From: CAXSEF01 sp964236535
Lineage (GTDB): Bacteria > Pseudomonadota > Alphaproteobacteria > Acetobacterales > Acetobacteraceae
Assembly (NCBI GenBank): GCA_964236535.1
Contig: CAXSEF010000133.1
Location: forward strand, 1 to 6,805
Direction of reading: 5' to 3'
DNA: 6,805 nucleotides
Made by a program: the position numbers and the translations under genes. Shown here piece after piece: positions 1-6,288 of the stretch; position 1 is the stretch's first letter; every line of letters begins with the position of its first letter. The notes below the pieces were generated by a model. That model ran no database searches and was not told the origin of the DNA. It saw only the letters and a list, made by a program, of their open reading frames with translations.

Positions 1-32
1 TGTCCTGCACCAGCCCTCGGGCTTTGCGGACC

Positions 33-839
33 TCAGCCGGGCTTCATCCTGGCCATGCCTTCGAGAGCCAACCCGTAGCCGAGCAGCCCGTTCAGGCGGC
101 TCCGCAGCTCCTCGGTGAGCAGGGTGCGCGTGTAGCGCCGGACCAGCCGGGGCTGCTGGACGAGCAGGGCTGCGAGCTCGCGCGCCCGGTCCATGAGCCG
201 GTCCCTGGGCAGCACCTCGTTCACCACGCCCATCGCCTGTGCCTCTGCCGCCGTCAGCTTCTGGCCGGTCAGGAGGAAGTAGCGGCCCCGGTTCAACCCC
301 ATCAGCAGCGGCATCACGACGTGCATGCCGTCGCCCGGGATCATGCCGCCCGCGAAGTGGGCGGTGTCCTGGAAGAACGTGTCCTGCGAGGCGAGGACGA
401 TGTCGGAGACGAGAGGGATCTCCGCGTGGCGCACGGCCGGACCGTTGATCGCGGCGATGACCGGCGCCTCGATCGCGAGCAGGTTGGGCAGCAGCCGGCG
501 TCCCTCCCGGAACACCGGGTCGTAGCTCTCCGGCGTCATCGTGTTGCGGTTGGGGTGCTCGCCGGGCGTGATCGCCGGCCCGCTGAACGCGTCGCCGGTT
601 CCGGTCAGGATCACCACGTCGTTGGCCGGGTCGCGCCCGACCTCCAGGAACGCGCTTTCGCAGTCGCTGTGCGCCTGCAGGCTCCACTGCAGCGGCCCGC
701 CCTCGGTGTGGAGGTGCAGCTCCAGGATGCCCTCGCGGCGCTCCATCCTGATCGTTCGGTAGCGGTCCTTGTAGCTGTCGAACGTGGTCGAGCGGCGGTC
801 GACCTCGTTCATCGCCGAAGCGGCAGTGCGTTCACTCAC
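33..839 (-). CDS. Crotonase-family beta-diketone hydrolase, 6-oxocamphor hydrolase-like
   Basis: 268-residue crotonase-fold protein. Compared from memory with 6-oxocamphor hydrolase (CamK/OCH) of Rhodococcus, it matches along most of its length: FDSYKDRY near residue 20, HTEGG at 44-48, VVILTGTG at 75-82, NLLAIEAPVIAAINGP at 119-134, SDIVLA at 145-150, IPGDG at 167-171 and NRGRYFLLTGQ at 183-193. The five active-site residues described for OCH (His45, His122, His145, Asp154, Glu244) have counterparts here: His57, His138, His161, Asp170 and Glu260. OCH cleaves a C-C bond in a symmetric cyclic beta-diketone by a retro-Claisen reaction, with no CoA; a similar activity is inferred, substrate unknown. 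The start is GTG at 839, chosen because GGAG lies 8 bases upstream; the in-frame ATG at 812 (Met10) has no such site. It sits 68 bp after the CMD-like gene and is probably the last gene of the operon seen here. A plain enoyl-CoA hydratase is the alternative but fits the histidines less well. Confidence 0.92.
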   Translation of the reverse strand: MSERTAASAMNEVDRRSTTFDSYKDRYRTIRMERREGILELHLHTEGGPLQWSLQAHSDCESAFLEVGRDPANDVVILTGTGDAFSGPAITPGEHPNRNTMTPESYDPVFREGRRLLPNLLAIEAPVIAAINGPAVRHAEIPLVSDIVLASQDTFFQDTAHFAGGMIPGDGMHVVMPLLMGLNRGRYFLLTGQKLTAAEAQAMGVVNEVLPRDRLMDRARELAALLVQQPRLVRRYTRTLLTEELRSRLNGLLGYGLALEGMARMKPG

Positions 840-847
840 GATGGCGT

Positions 848-851
848 CTCC
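848..851 (-). promoter_or_regulatory. Ribosome binding site deciding the GTG start of the crotonase gene
   Basis: The minus strand reads GGAG here, 8 bases before the GTG at 839-837. No comparable site precedes the downstream in-frame ATG at 812, so the GTG is preferred. Confidence 0.6.
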
Positions 852-888
852 AGGTTCCGGGCCGGGTTCGGGCGGGGTCCACGGTGGT

Positions 889-900
889 CACGTCGACGTG
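889..900. repeat. Perfect 12-bp palindrome CACGTCGACGTG in the CMD-crotonase gap
   Basis: CACGTCGACGTG is identical on both strands. It lies 7 bases past the stop codon of the CMD-like gene and about 50 bases before the crotonase start, in the only gap of the downstream gene block. It could be an operator for a dimeric regulator or a weak mRNA hairpin, but a 12-bp palindrome can also arise by chance in GC-rich DNA. The rest of the 840-907 gap shows no gene and no clear promoter or terminator. Confidence 0.35.
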
Positions 901-907
901 CCGGGTC

Positions 908-1525
908 TCAGGCCGCGGGCGTCGCCGGGGCCGGTATGTCGAAGGCATTCAGCAGTGCGCACGTCGCCAGGTAGACCCCCACCAGGTTGACCATGTCCAC
1001 CACGCCCCGCTCGCCCAGGCGGCGCACGGCCGCGTCGTAGAGCGGCTGCGATACCGCCCGCTCGCGGGCCAGGGCGCTGCTGAACGCCCAGGCGGCCCGG
1101 ATGTCCGGCGCCGCGCCGTCCGGGCGCTGCCCGGCCAGGATGCTCCGGATGGAGGCCTCGTCGAGGCCGTCCTGCCTGGCCACCGCGACATGGGCGTACA
1201 GCTCGTAGGCGGCGCCCCAGGCGACGCCCACCGCCAGGATCACGGCCTGCCTCGCGGGCTTCGCCAGCGTGCTGTGCTCCGCCTCCGCGTCGATCCAGGC
1301 GTCGAACGCCTGCGCCATCTCGGGCGCGTTCAGGAACACGTTGAACGGCCCGATCAGCCGGCCGTCGGCGAGCCGGGCCTGGAAGCCTGCCGCCTCGGCC
1401 CAGGGCAGCTTCGACCGTTCGAGGGTGTCGTACAGGCTTCTTTGCGGTGCGGTCAGGTCGGCGGGATGGATCAGCGACAGCCGTCCGCCCAGGCGGTCCG
1501 CGTCATCGCCCTGGTCACCGCTCAT
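908..1525 (-). CDS. Carboxymuconolactone decarboxylase (CMD)-like protein, non-AhpD type
   Basis: 205-residue, mostly helical protein of the CMD/AhpD-like superfamily. The signature region is LIGPFNVFLNAPEM at about 57-70, followed by the core helix with ARQAVILAVG (91-100) and AYELYAHVAVARQDGL (106-121), giving the conserved Glu108-x3-His112 pair. The AhpD-type CxxC redox motif is absent and the only cysteine is Cys189, so peroxidase-reductase activity is unlikely. Family members include gamma-carboxymuconolactone decarboxylase, but most single-domain relatives of this length have no proven reaction. The ATG at 1525 overlaps the stop of the molybdopterin-subunit gene (ATGA), which sets the start and shows translational coupling; the open frame continues upstream to 1831, but that part is the antisense-like shadow of the larger gene. 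Only a weak AAGG sits upstream. Its position right after the molybdenum subunit, where paoD-type maturation genes often sit, is notable. Confidence 0.88.
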   Translation of the reverse strand: MSGDQGDDADRLGGRLSLIHPADLTAPQRSLYDTLERSKLPWAEAAGFQARLADGRLIGPFNVFLNAPEMAQAFDAWIDAEAEHSTLAKPARQAVILAVGVAWGAAYELYAHVAVARQDGLDEASIRSILAGQRPDGAAPDIRAAWAFSSALARERAVSQPLYDAAVRRLGERGVVDMVNLVGVYLATCALLNAFDIPAPATPAA

Positions 1526-3669
1526 GCCCCCAGCACCTTGTCCGGCGTGATCGGCAGATCGCGCATCCGCCTGCCGGTCGCGTGCCAGACCGCGTTGGCG
1601 ATGGCCGGGGCGACGCCGCACAATCCGAGTTCGGCCACGCCCTTGACGCCGAGCGGGTTCATGATGGTGTCCTCGCCGGGCACGAACACGGCATCCAGCT
1701 CCTCGATGTCGGCGCACACCGGCACGAGGTACTCGGCGAGGTTCGCGTTCATCACCCGGCCGAAGCGCGGGTCCCACTCCGCCGCCTCCAGCAGCGCCAT
1801 GCCGATCCCGCCCACCATGCCGCCGATGCACTGGCTGTGCGCGAGCTTCGGGTTGACGATGCGGCCGGCGTCGTATGCCCCGACGATCCGCGACACGCGA
1901 ACGGTGCCGAGGTCCGGGTCCACCCGCACCTCCGCGAACACCGCGCCGAACCCGAGGCTCGCATGGGTTTTCGTCTCGCCGCCGGGTGCCGCGCCGCCGT
2001 CCGCGTCCAGCCGCTCCAGCCCGGCCCGACGCAGGACGGCGGCGGCATCGGACGCATCCCCCGCCGCCAAGGCCTCGAGCTTCTCCCGCAGCCGCCGGCA
2101 GGCGTCGGCCACCGCAGGGCCGATCGTCGCCAGCGTGGTGGAGCCGCCGTGCTCCGGTGCCCTGGGCAGGTCGGAGTCGCCCAGCTCGAACCGGACGCGC
2201 CCGAGCGGCAGCCCGAGCGCGTCGGCGGCGACCTGGGTGACGGACGTGCAGGTGCCGGCCCCCATGTCGGAGGTGGCGCTGCGGACGACGGCGCGGCCGT
2301 CGGCGAACAGGGTGGCCGATGCCGCCGCCGGATAGCGGCCGGCGTGATACACCGCCGTCGCCATGCCCATGCCCACCAGCGCGCGCCCGGTGCGCATGGA
2401 GGACGGCTGCGGGCGGCGCCGATCCCAGCCGAAACGCCCGGCGCCCAGGCGATAGGCCTCGCGCAGCCCGTTGCTGGACCAGGGCAGGTCGCGCCTGGGA
2501 TCACGCTCGGCGAAATTGCGCAGCCGGAGCGCGATCGGGTCCATGCCCAGAGCCACGGCCAGTTCGTCCATCGCGATCTCCTGCGCGACGAGGCCCGTCG
2601 CCCAGCCCGGTCCCCGCATCGGGCAGGGCGTGTTGGTGTCCATGGCGACCAGGCGGTAGCCGGTCCGGCGGTTCGGCGTGGCATACGTCGCTGCCGGCGC
2701 GGCCAGCAGCGGCTCCGCGAACTCCTCGTAGGTCGAGGTCTGCGCCACCGCCTCCTGGACCAGCGCGGTGAGCCGGCCGCTGCGGTCCGCGCCGAGCGCC
2801 ACATGCTGTTCCGTCCTCGGCCGGAAACCGACCGAGGTGGACAGCTGCCGCCGGGTCAGCTCGAGCCGGACCGGGCGCCCGGCCCGGCGCGCCGCCAGCG
2901 CCGCCAGCGCGACATGCGGCCAGGTGCGCAGCGCCGCGCCGAACGCCCCGCCGACATGGGGATTGATGACCCGCACATCCGCGGCCGGGATGCCGAACAC
3001 CAGGGCGATGGCGTCGCGCTCGTGGCCCACCCACTGCGTCTTGCTCCACAGCGTCAGCCGGCCGCCCTCCCACGCCGCCACCGTCGCATGCGGCTCCATG
3101 GCGTTGTGCTGCTCGCGCGCCAGCCCGTAGTCGCCCTCGTGCCGCACCGGCGCCGCCATGAGCGCCCCGTCGGCGTCGCCCTGGCGCATCTCCGGACCGC
3201 GGCCCCGCTCGGCTGCCGCGTCCGACGTGGGCCGGGACAGCGCGGGGTCGAACCGCGTGCGCGGGTCCGGGTCCCGCGTATAGGCGACCGCGACCACGCC
3301 GGCCGCGTAGTCGGCCTGCGTCTGCGTCCTTGCCACGACCACGCCGACCGGCTGCCCGCTGAACCGGACGCGGTCGTCCTGCAGCACGCGCAGCTGTTCG
3401 CCGGAGACCGGATCGACGGCTGGCCGGGTCGGCGGGTCGCGGTACGCCAGCCGGTCCGCGTTCAGGTGGGTGAGAACCAGCAGCACGCCGGGCGCGGCCT
3501 CGGCCGCTGCCGTGTCGATCGCCGTGATGCGCCCCGCCGGGATCGTCGCCTCGACGACCGCGGCGTAGGCGAGGCCGGCGGGCGCGAACTCCGCCGCGTA
3601 GCGCGCCCGGCCCGTCGCCTTGGCCGCGCCGTCCACCCGGCGGATCGGCATTCCGATGCTGGCGCTCAT
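1522..3669 (-). CDS. Molybdopterin-binding catalytic subunit of a xanthine dehydrogenase/aldehyde oxidase-family enzyme (PaoC/YagR-like)
   Basis: 715 residues, close to the ~730 of E. coli PaoC. The N-terminal part (about 10-145) is the aldehyde oxidase a/b-hammerhead domain, beginning RRVDGAAKATGRARYA; the rest is the molybdopterin-cytosine-dinucleotide-binding domain. Recognisable PaoC-like blocks are MEPHA (191-195), INPHVGG (235-241), MRGPG (351-355), DMGAGTCTSVTQ (468-479), the C-terminal GVKGVAELGLCGV (674-686) and PITPDKVL (706-713). Glu680 matches the catalytic glutamate that activates the Mo-bound water, and Arg352 the active-site arginine. The enzyme should hydroxylate an aldehyde or heteroaromatic/activated carbon with water as oxygen source, passing electrons to the two smaller subunits. 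The usual GGGFGGK-type cofactor loop reads GGAFGAA at 240-246, a departure discussed in the findings. The ATG at 3669 overlaps the FAD-subunit stop and has GGAGG 6 bases upstream. The true substrate cannot be read from the sequence. Confidence 0.95.
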   Translation of the reverse strand: MSASIGMPIRRVDGAAKATGRARYAAEFAPAGLAYAAVVEATIPAGRITAIDTAAAEAAPGVLLVLTHLNADRLAYRDPPTRPAVDPVSGEQLRVLQDDRVRFSGQPVGVVVARTQTQADYAAGVVAVAYTRDPDPRTRFDPALSRPTSDAAAERGRGPEMRQGDADGALMAAPVRHEGDYGLAREQHNAMEPHATVAAWEGGRLTLWSKTQWVGHERDAIALVFGIPAADVRVINPHVGGAFGAALRTWPHVALAALAARRAGRPVRLELTRRQLSTSVGFRPRTEQHVALGADRSGRLTALVQEAVAQTSTYEEFAEPLLAAPAATYATPNRRTGYRLVAMDTNTPCPMRGPGWATGLVAQEIAMDELAVALGMDPIALRLRNFAERDPRRDLPWSSNGLREAYRLGAGRFGWDRRRPQPSSMRTGRALVGMGMATAVYHAGRYPAAASATLFADGRAVVRSATSDMGAGTCTSVTQVAADALGLPLGRVRFELGDSDLPRAPEHGGSTTLATIGPAVADACRRLREKLEALAAGDASDAAAVLRRAGLERLDADGGAAPGGETKTHASLGFGAVFAEVRVDPDLGTVRVSRIVGAYDAGRIVNPKLAHSQCIGGMVGGIGMALLEAAEWDPRFGRVMNANLAEYLVPVCADIEELDAVFVPGEDTIMNPLGVKGVAELGLCGVAPAIANAVWHATGRRMRDLPITPDKVLGA

Positions 3670-4676
3670 GCGAGGCCTCCGGTTTCCTCCAGCGCACGGG
3701 CGACCGTGTTCTGGATCAGCTTCACCTTGTAGGCATCGGCCCCGTGCACCACCGCGCCCTCGGCCGCCAGCGCTCCGGCGGCGCGGCACAGCGCGGCGTC
3801 CAGCCGGCGGCCGCGCAGCGCGTCCTCGACCTGCGGCAGGCGCCAGGGTTTCGTCGCGACGCCGCCCACCGCGACCCGCGCCTCCCGCACCGTCGCGCCG
3901 CCGTCGATGTCGAGCGCGACCGCGGCCGAGGCGATCGACCACTCGAACCCGGCCCGGTCCATGACCTTGACGTAGTGCGACCGGCGCGTGGCGGGACCGG
4001 GCGGAATGTCGATGGCGACGATCAGCTCGCCCGGCCGGAGCCGGGTTTCGACATGCGGCGTGTCGCCCGGCACGCGGTGAAGGTCGGCCACGCCGATGGC
4101 GCGCTCCCCGCCCGCCCCGGCCAGGCGGAGCGTCGCGTCCAGCACCAGCAGGGCGTTGGCGAGGTCCCCGGCGTAGGTCGCGATGCAGTGTCCGCTGGTG
4201 CCCAGGATCGCGTGCAGGCGGTTGCCGCCGTCCAGCGCCGGGCAGCCGCTGCCGGGCTCGCGCTTGTTGCAGGGCGTCGCCACGTCGCGGAAATAGCCGC
4301 ACCGGGTGCGCTGCAGCAGGTTGCCGCCCAGGGTCGCGAGGTTGCGCACCTGGGCCGACGCGCTGGCTTCCAGGGCCTCGGCGACGACCGTGCAGTGCTC
4401 GCGCACGCCCGGGTGCGCCGCCGCGTCGCTCATGCGCACCAGCGCACCGAGGCGGGCGCCGCCCGCTCCGGCCTGGATCGTCGCCAGGCCGGGCAGGGCG
4501 GTGATGTCCACGATCGTCGCGGGGTTGCGGACGCGCTCGCGCATGAGCGGGATCATGTCGGTGCCGCCGGCCATGAAGTCGGTGCCGGCGTCGGCAGCGC
4601 CGTCGGAGCCGTGCCGCGCCAGGCTGGCCACCGCCGCCGAAGTGCCGGCCGCCCGCGTGTAGGCGAAAGGAACCAT
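3666..4676 (-). CDS. FAD-binding subunit of the molybdenum oxidoreductase with extra [4Fe-4S] motif (PaoB/YagS-like)
   Basis: 336 residues; PaoB of E. coli is about 318. The FAD-binding PCMH-type domain covers the N-terminal ~220 residues, with FMAGGTD (34-40) and LATLGGNLLQ (113-122) as FAD pyrophosphate-binding segments; the CO dehydrogenase flavoprotein C-terminal domain follows from about 230 (KVMDRAGFEWSIAS, VGGVATKPWR). Between 123 and 165 lies the insertion typical of PaoB-type subunits, with Cys126, Cys136, Cys145 and Cys164 spaced x9, x8 and x18, the same spacing I recall for the [4Fe-4S] cluster of PaoB. This cluster is absent from ordinary xanthine dehydrogenase flavin domains. The subunit takes electrons from the 2Fe-2S clusters and delivers them to an acceptor. 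The ATG at 4676 is 2 bases after the stop of the 2Fe-2S gene and has a full AGGAGG 7 bases upstream, which rules out the longer open frame reaching to 4862. Confidence 0.94.
   Translation of the reverse strand: MVPFAYTRAAGTSAAVASLARHGSDGAADAGTDFMAGGTDMIPLMRERVRNPATIVDITALPGLATIQAGAGGARLGALVRMSDAAAHPGVREHCTVVAEALEASASAQVRNLATLGGNLLQRTRCGYFRDVATPCNKREPGSGCPALDGGNRLHAILGTSGHCIATYAGDLANALLVLDATLRLAGAGGERAIGVADLHRVPGDTPHVETRLRPGELIVAIDIPPGPATRRSHYVKVMDRAGFEWSIASAAVALDIDGGATVREARVAVGGVATKPWRLPQVEDALRGRRLDAALCRAAGALAAEGAVVHGADAYKVKLIQNTVARALEETGGLA
3676..3680 (-). promoter_or_regulatory. Ribosome binding site of the molybdopterin-subunit gene
   Basis: GGAGG on the minus strand, 6 bases before the ATG at 3669 and inside the end of the FAD-subunit gene. 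It fixes the start of the large subunit at 3669 rather than further upstream in its open frame. Confidence 0.7.
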
Positions 4677-4678
4677 CC

Positions 4679-5191
4679 TCAGGCCTCCTGCCCGGCCATC
4701 TCGCCCGCCACCTGGCGCACGGCGGCCACGATGTTGGTGTAGGCGCCGCAGCGGCAGATGTTGCCGCTCATCCACTGCCGGATCTCCTCCTCCGACCCCG
4801 CGTGGCCTTCGGCGATGCAGGCGACCGCGCTCATGATCTGCCCCGGCGTGCAGTAGCCGCACTGGAAGCCGTCATGCTCGACGAAGGCGGCCTGCATCGG
4901 GTGCAGCGCGTCGCCGTGCGCCAGGCCCTCGATCGTGGTGATCTCCCGCCCCTGCTGCATGACCGCGAGCGTGAGGCAGGAGTTCACCCGCCGCCCGTCC
5001 GCCAGCACCGTGCAGGCGCCGCACTGGCCGAGGCCGCAGCCCTTCTTGGCCCCGAACAGCTGCAGGTGGTCGCGCAGCGCATCGAGCAGCGTGGTGTTGA
5101 CGTCGAGCGCGGCCAGCCTGTGCGGCGCGCCGTTGACGCTCAGCAGCACGTCCATGCGGCTGAGCGGCCCGGACGGCTGGGCCGCGGTCAT
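4679..5191 (-). CDS. [2Fe-2S] subunit of the molybdenum oxidoreductase (PaoA/XdhA-type iron-sulfur protein)
   Basis: 170 residues, the usual size for the cytoplasmic small subunit. An N-terminal plant-ferredoxin-like domain has Cys52, Cys57, Cys60 and Cys72 (GCGLGQCGAC at 51-60), and the C-terminal four-helix [2Fe-2S] domain has Cys111-x2-Cys114 (QCGYCTPGQ) and Cys146-x-Cys148 (NICRCGAY). Both cluster sites are complete. Its role is to carry electrons from the Mo site towards FAD. Unlike E. coli PaoA (229 residues with a Tat signal peptide) it has no twin-arginine leader, so the complex should stay in the cytoplasm. The ATG at 5191 overlaps the hydrolase stop (ATGA) and has GGAG 8 bases upstream; an internal ATG at 5155 (Met13, MDVLLSVNG) is a less likely alternative. 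The gene order 2Fe-2S, FAD, Mo is that of paoABC. Confidence 0.95.
   Translation of the reverse strand: MTAAQPSGPLSRMDVLLSVNGAPHRLAALDVNTTLLDALRDHLQLFGAKKGCGLGQCGACTVLADGRRVNSCLTLAVMQQGREITTIEGLAHGDALHPMQAAFVEHDGFQCGYCTPGQIMSAVACIAEGHAGSEEEIRQWMSGNICRCGAYTNIVAAVRQVAGEMAGQEA
4684..4689 (-). promoter_or_regulatory. Strong ribosome binding site (AGGAGG) of the FAD-subunit gene
   Basis: The minus strand reads AGGAGG, a perfect Shine-Dalgarno core, 7 bases before the ATG at 4676 and within the last codons of the 2Fe-2S gene. It settles the FAD-subunit start and suggests high, partly independent re-initiation. Confidence 0.75.
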
Positions 5192-6216
5192 CGCGTCGTC
5201 TCCGCACCGCAGCCGATGCGGGCCTCGATCCAGCGCAGGACCGGTTGCAGCGCCTGGTCGGAGTTCCTCTCGTAGATCAGGCCGTGGCCGTTGCCGTGGA
5301 TGCCGAGATCGGGAAGGTGCAGGCGCTCGACCGCGGCGCCTGCCGTGGCCAGGAAATCCACGATCGCCGGCGCCGCCTCGGCGAAGCCGGACGTCTCGCC
5401 GGTCACGACCGCGACGGGCAAGCCGGCCAGCGCCGGCATGTGCAGGGTGGCGGGATCGGCGGCGCGGGCCGCCTCGGCCGTGCAACGTGGCGGGTCGTAG
5501 GTGACGGGCGCGGCCGTGAGCCCCCACGCGAGCATCCCAAAGCCGGGCGTCCGGCTGAAGGCGGGGCCCATCGGCTCGACCGCGACGATGGCGCGGACCA
5601 GTCCGGGGCGGCGATCGGCGACCAGCCAGCCATCCGGGCCGGACGCCGAGTGGGTGACCACGACGGCCGGGCCGATGCGGTCGAGCAGCCGCGCGAGGCG
5701 GTCGGCGTCGAGATCCTGCGACAGCGCCAGGTCGGCGGGGATCGGGCCGTACGGTGCGAGGAAGGCGTCGAACGCCGCGTCGTCGGCCGGGTCGAACGGC
5801 CACTGCGTCTCGCCGCCGCCGTCGGGGAAGTACACGTGGCGACAGCGGTCGTACGAGAACGGCGGACCCATCGGGCCGAGGATGTCGGAATGGTACGGCG
5901 AGCGGCCGTGCCCGGGCCGGTCCACGACCAGGACGGCATACCCGGCCTCCACGAAGCGCTGCGCCCAGCCGGGGCGGCCGTCGGGCGTGTCGCCCCACTC
6001 GGTGCCCTGCAGCGTGCCGCCGTGCACCAGGACGACGGGACAGGGCTGCGTGACCCGCTCCGGCGCCTCCCACTCCACAAACATCGGCCCGCGCTGGTAG
6101 TCGCCGGTCTCCAGGGTGACCCGCTCGGCCGTCACCCAGAAGTGCCCGCGGCGCGTGGTCCTGACCGGCGTGTCGTCCCAGAAACCCCGTCTTGCAGGCC
6201 TGGCGTGCTGGTCCAT
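5188..6216 (-). CDS. Alpha/beta hydrolase, esterase-713-like
   Basis: 342-residue alpha/beta-hydrolase. The pattern VVLVHGGTLQGTEW (61-74), TPDGRPGWAQRF (77-88), VVDRPGHGRSP (97-107), THSASG (188-193), AVEPMG (212-217) and GIHGNGH (305-311) follows Alcaligenes esterase 713 (structure 1QLW) as I remember it. The inferred triad is Ser190, Glu214 and His311; the Ser-to-Glu spacing of 24 equals Ser206-Glu230 in esterase 713, where the acid lies after strand 6 rather than strand 7. The vicinal Cys-Cys beside the oxyanion hole of esterase 713 is replaced by Gly67-Thr68. No signal peptide is visible, so it is probably cytoplasmic. It should hydrolyse an ester or lactone. The ATG at 6216 has AAGGAA 5 bases upstream; the longer open frame to 6627 runs through spacer hairpins and the ethD-like gene and is not coding. 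It is the first gene of the coupled block, its stop overlapping the 2Fe-2S start. The substrate is unknown. Confidence 0.92.
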   Translation of the reverse strand: MDQHARPARRGFWDDTPVRTTRRGHFWVTAERVTLETGDYQRGPMFVEWEAPERVTQPCPVVLVHGGTLQGTEWGDTPDGRPGWAQRFVEAGYAVLVVDRPGHGRSPYHSDILGPMGPPFSYDRCRHVYFPDGGGETQWPFDPADDAAFDAFLAPYGPIPADLALSQDLDADRLARLLDRIGPAVVVTHSASGPDGWLVADRRPGLVRAIVAVEPMGPAFSRTPGFGMLAWGLTAAPVTYDPPRCTAEAARAADPATLHMPALAGLPVAVVTGETSGFAEAAPAIVDFLATAGAAVERLHLPDLGIHGNGHGLIYERNSDQALQPVLRWIEARIGCGAETTR

Positions 6217-6221
6217 CGTCG

Positions 6222-6227
6222 TTCCTT
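6222..6227 (-). promoter_or_regulatory. Ribosome binding site of the alpha/beta hydrolase gene
   Basis: AAGGAA on the minus strand, 5 bases before the ATG at 6216. It fixes the hydrolase start and excludes the long upstream extension of its open frame. Confidence 0.6.
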
Positions 6228-6272
6228 CGACTGAGGGCGGATCAGATCCGGTCGCCCGGCGTCCGGTCCCGA

Positions 6273-6287
6273 GCGGCCTGAGGCCGC
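6273..6287. repeat. Short spacer hairpin GCGGCC-TGA-GGCCGC
   Basis: A perfect 6-bp stem with a 3-base loop in the 206-bp spacer between the EthD gene and the hydrolase gene. On the minus strand it falls in the likely 5' leader of the hydrolase operon. No T-run follows on either strand (the plus strand continues with CAAAA), so a classical terminator is not supported. Confidence 0.4.
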
Positions 6288-6288
6288 C

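Noticed and set aside
1..32. Start of another gene or a terminator downstream of the crotonase
   Set aside because: A possible GTG at 10-8 on the minus strand has only a badly spaced GAGG, and the GCCC/GGGC stem at 13-22 is too short. Too little sequence remains to support either.
840..907. Promoter for the crotonase gene
   Set aside because: The gap is GC-rich and shows no recognisable -35/-10 pair on the minus strand; only the palindrome stands out.
24..974. 316-codon open frame on the plus strand
   Set aside because: It is the antisense shadow of the crotonase gene, runs on into the CMD-like gene and has no domain signature.
1447..3732. 761-codon open frame on the plus strand
   Set aside because: It lies opposite the molybdopterin subunit, which has clear family motifs. 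Its translation is Arg/His/Ala/Pro-rich without recognisable domains, as expected from the antisense of a high-GC gene.
3744..4742. 332-codon open frame on the plus strand
   Set aside because: It is antisense to the FAD subunit, whose FAD and Fe-S motifs and ribosome binding site are clear.
5245..6234. 329-codon open frame on the plus strand
   Set aside because: It is antisense to the alpha/beta hydrolase, which has a complete catalytic triad and a ribosome binding site.
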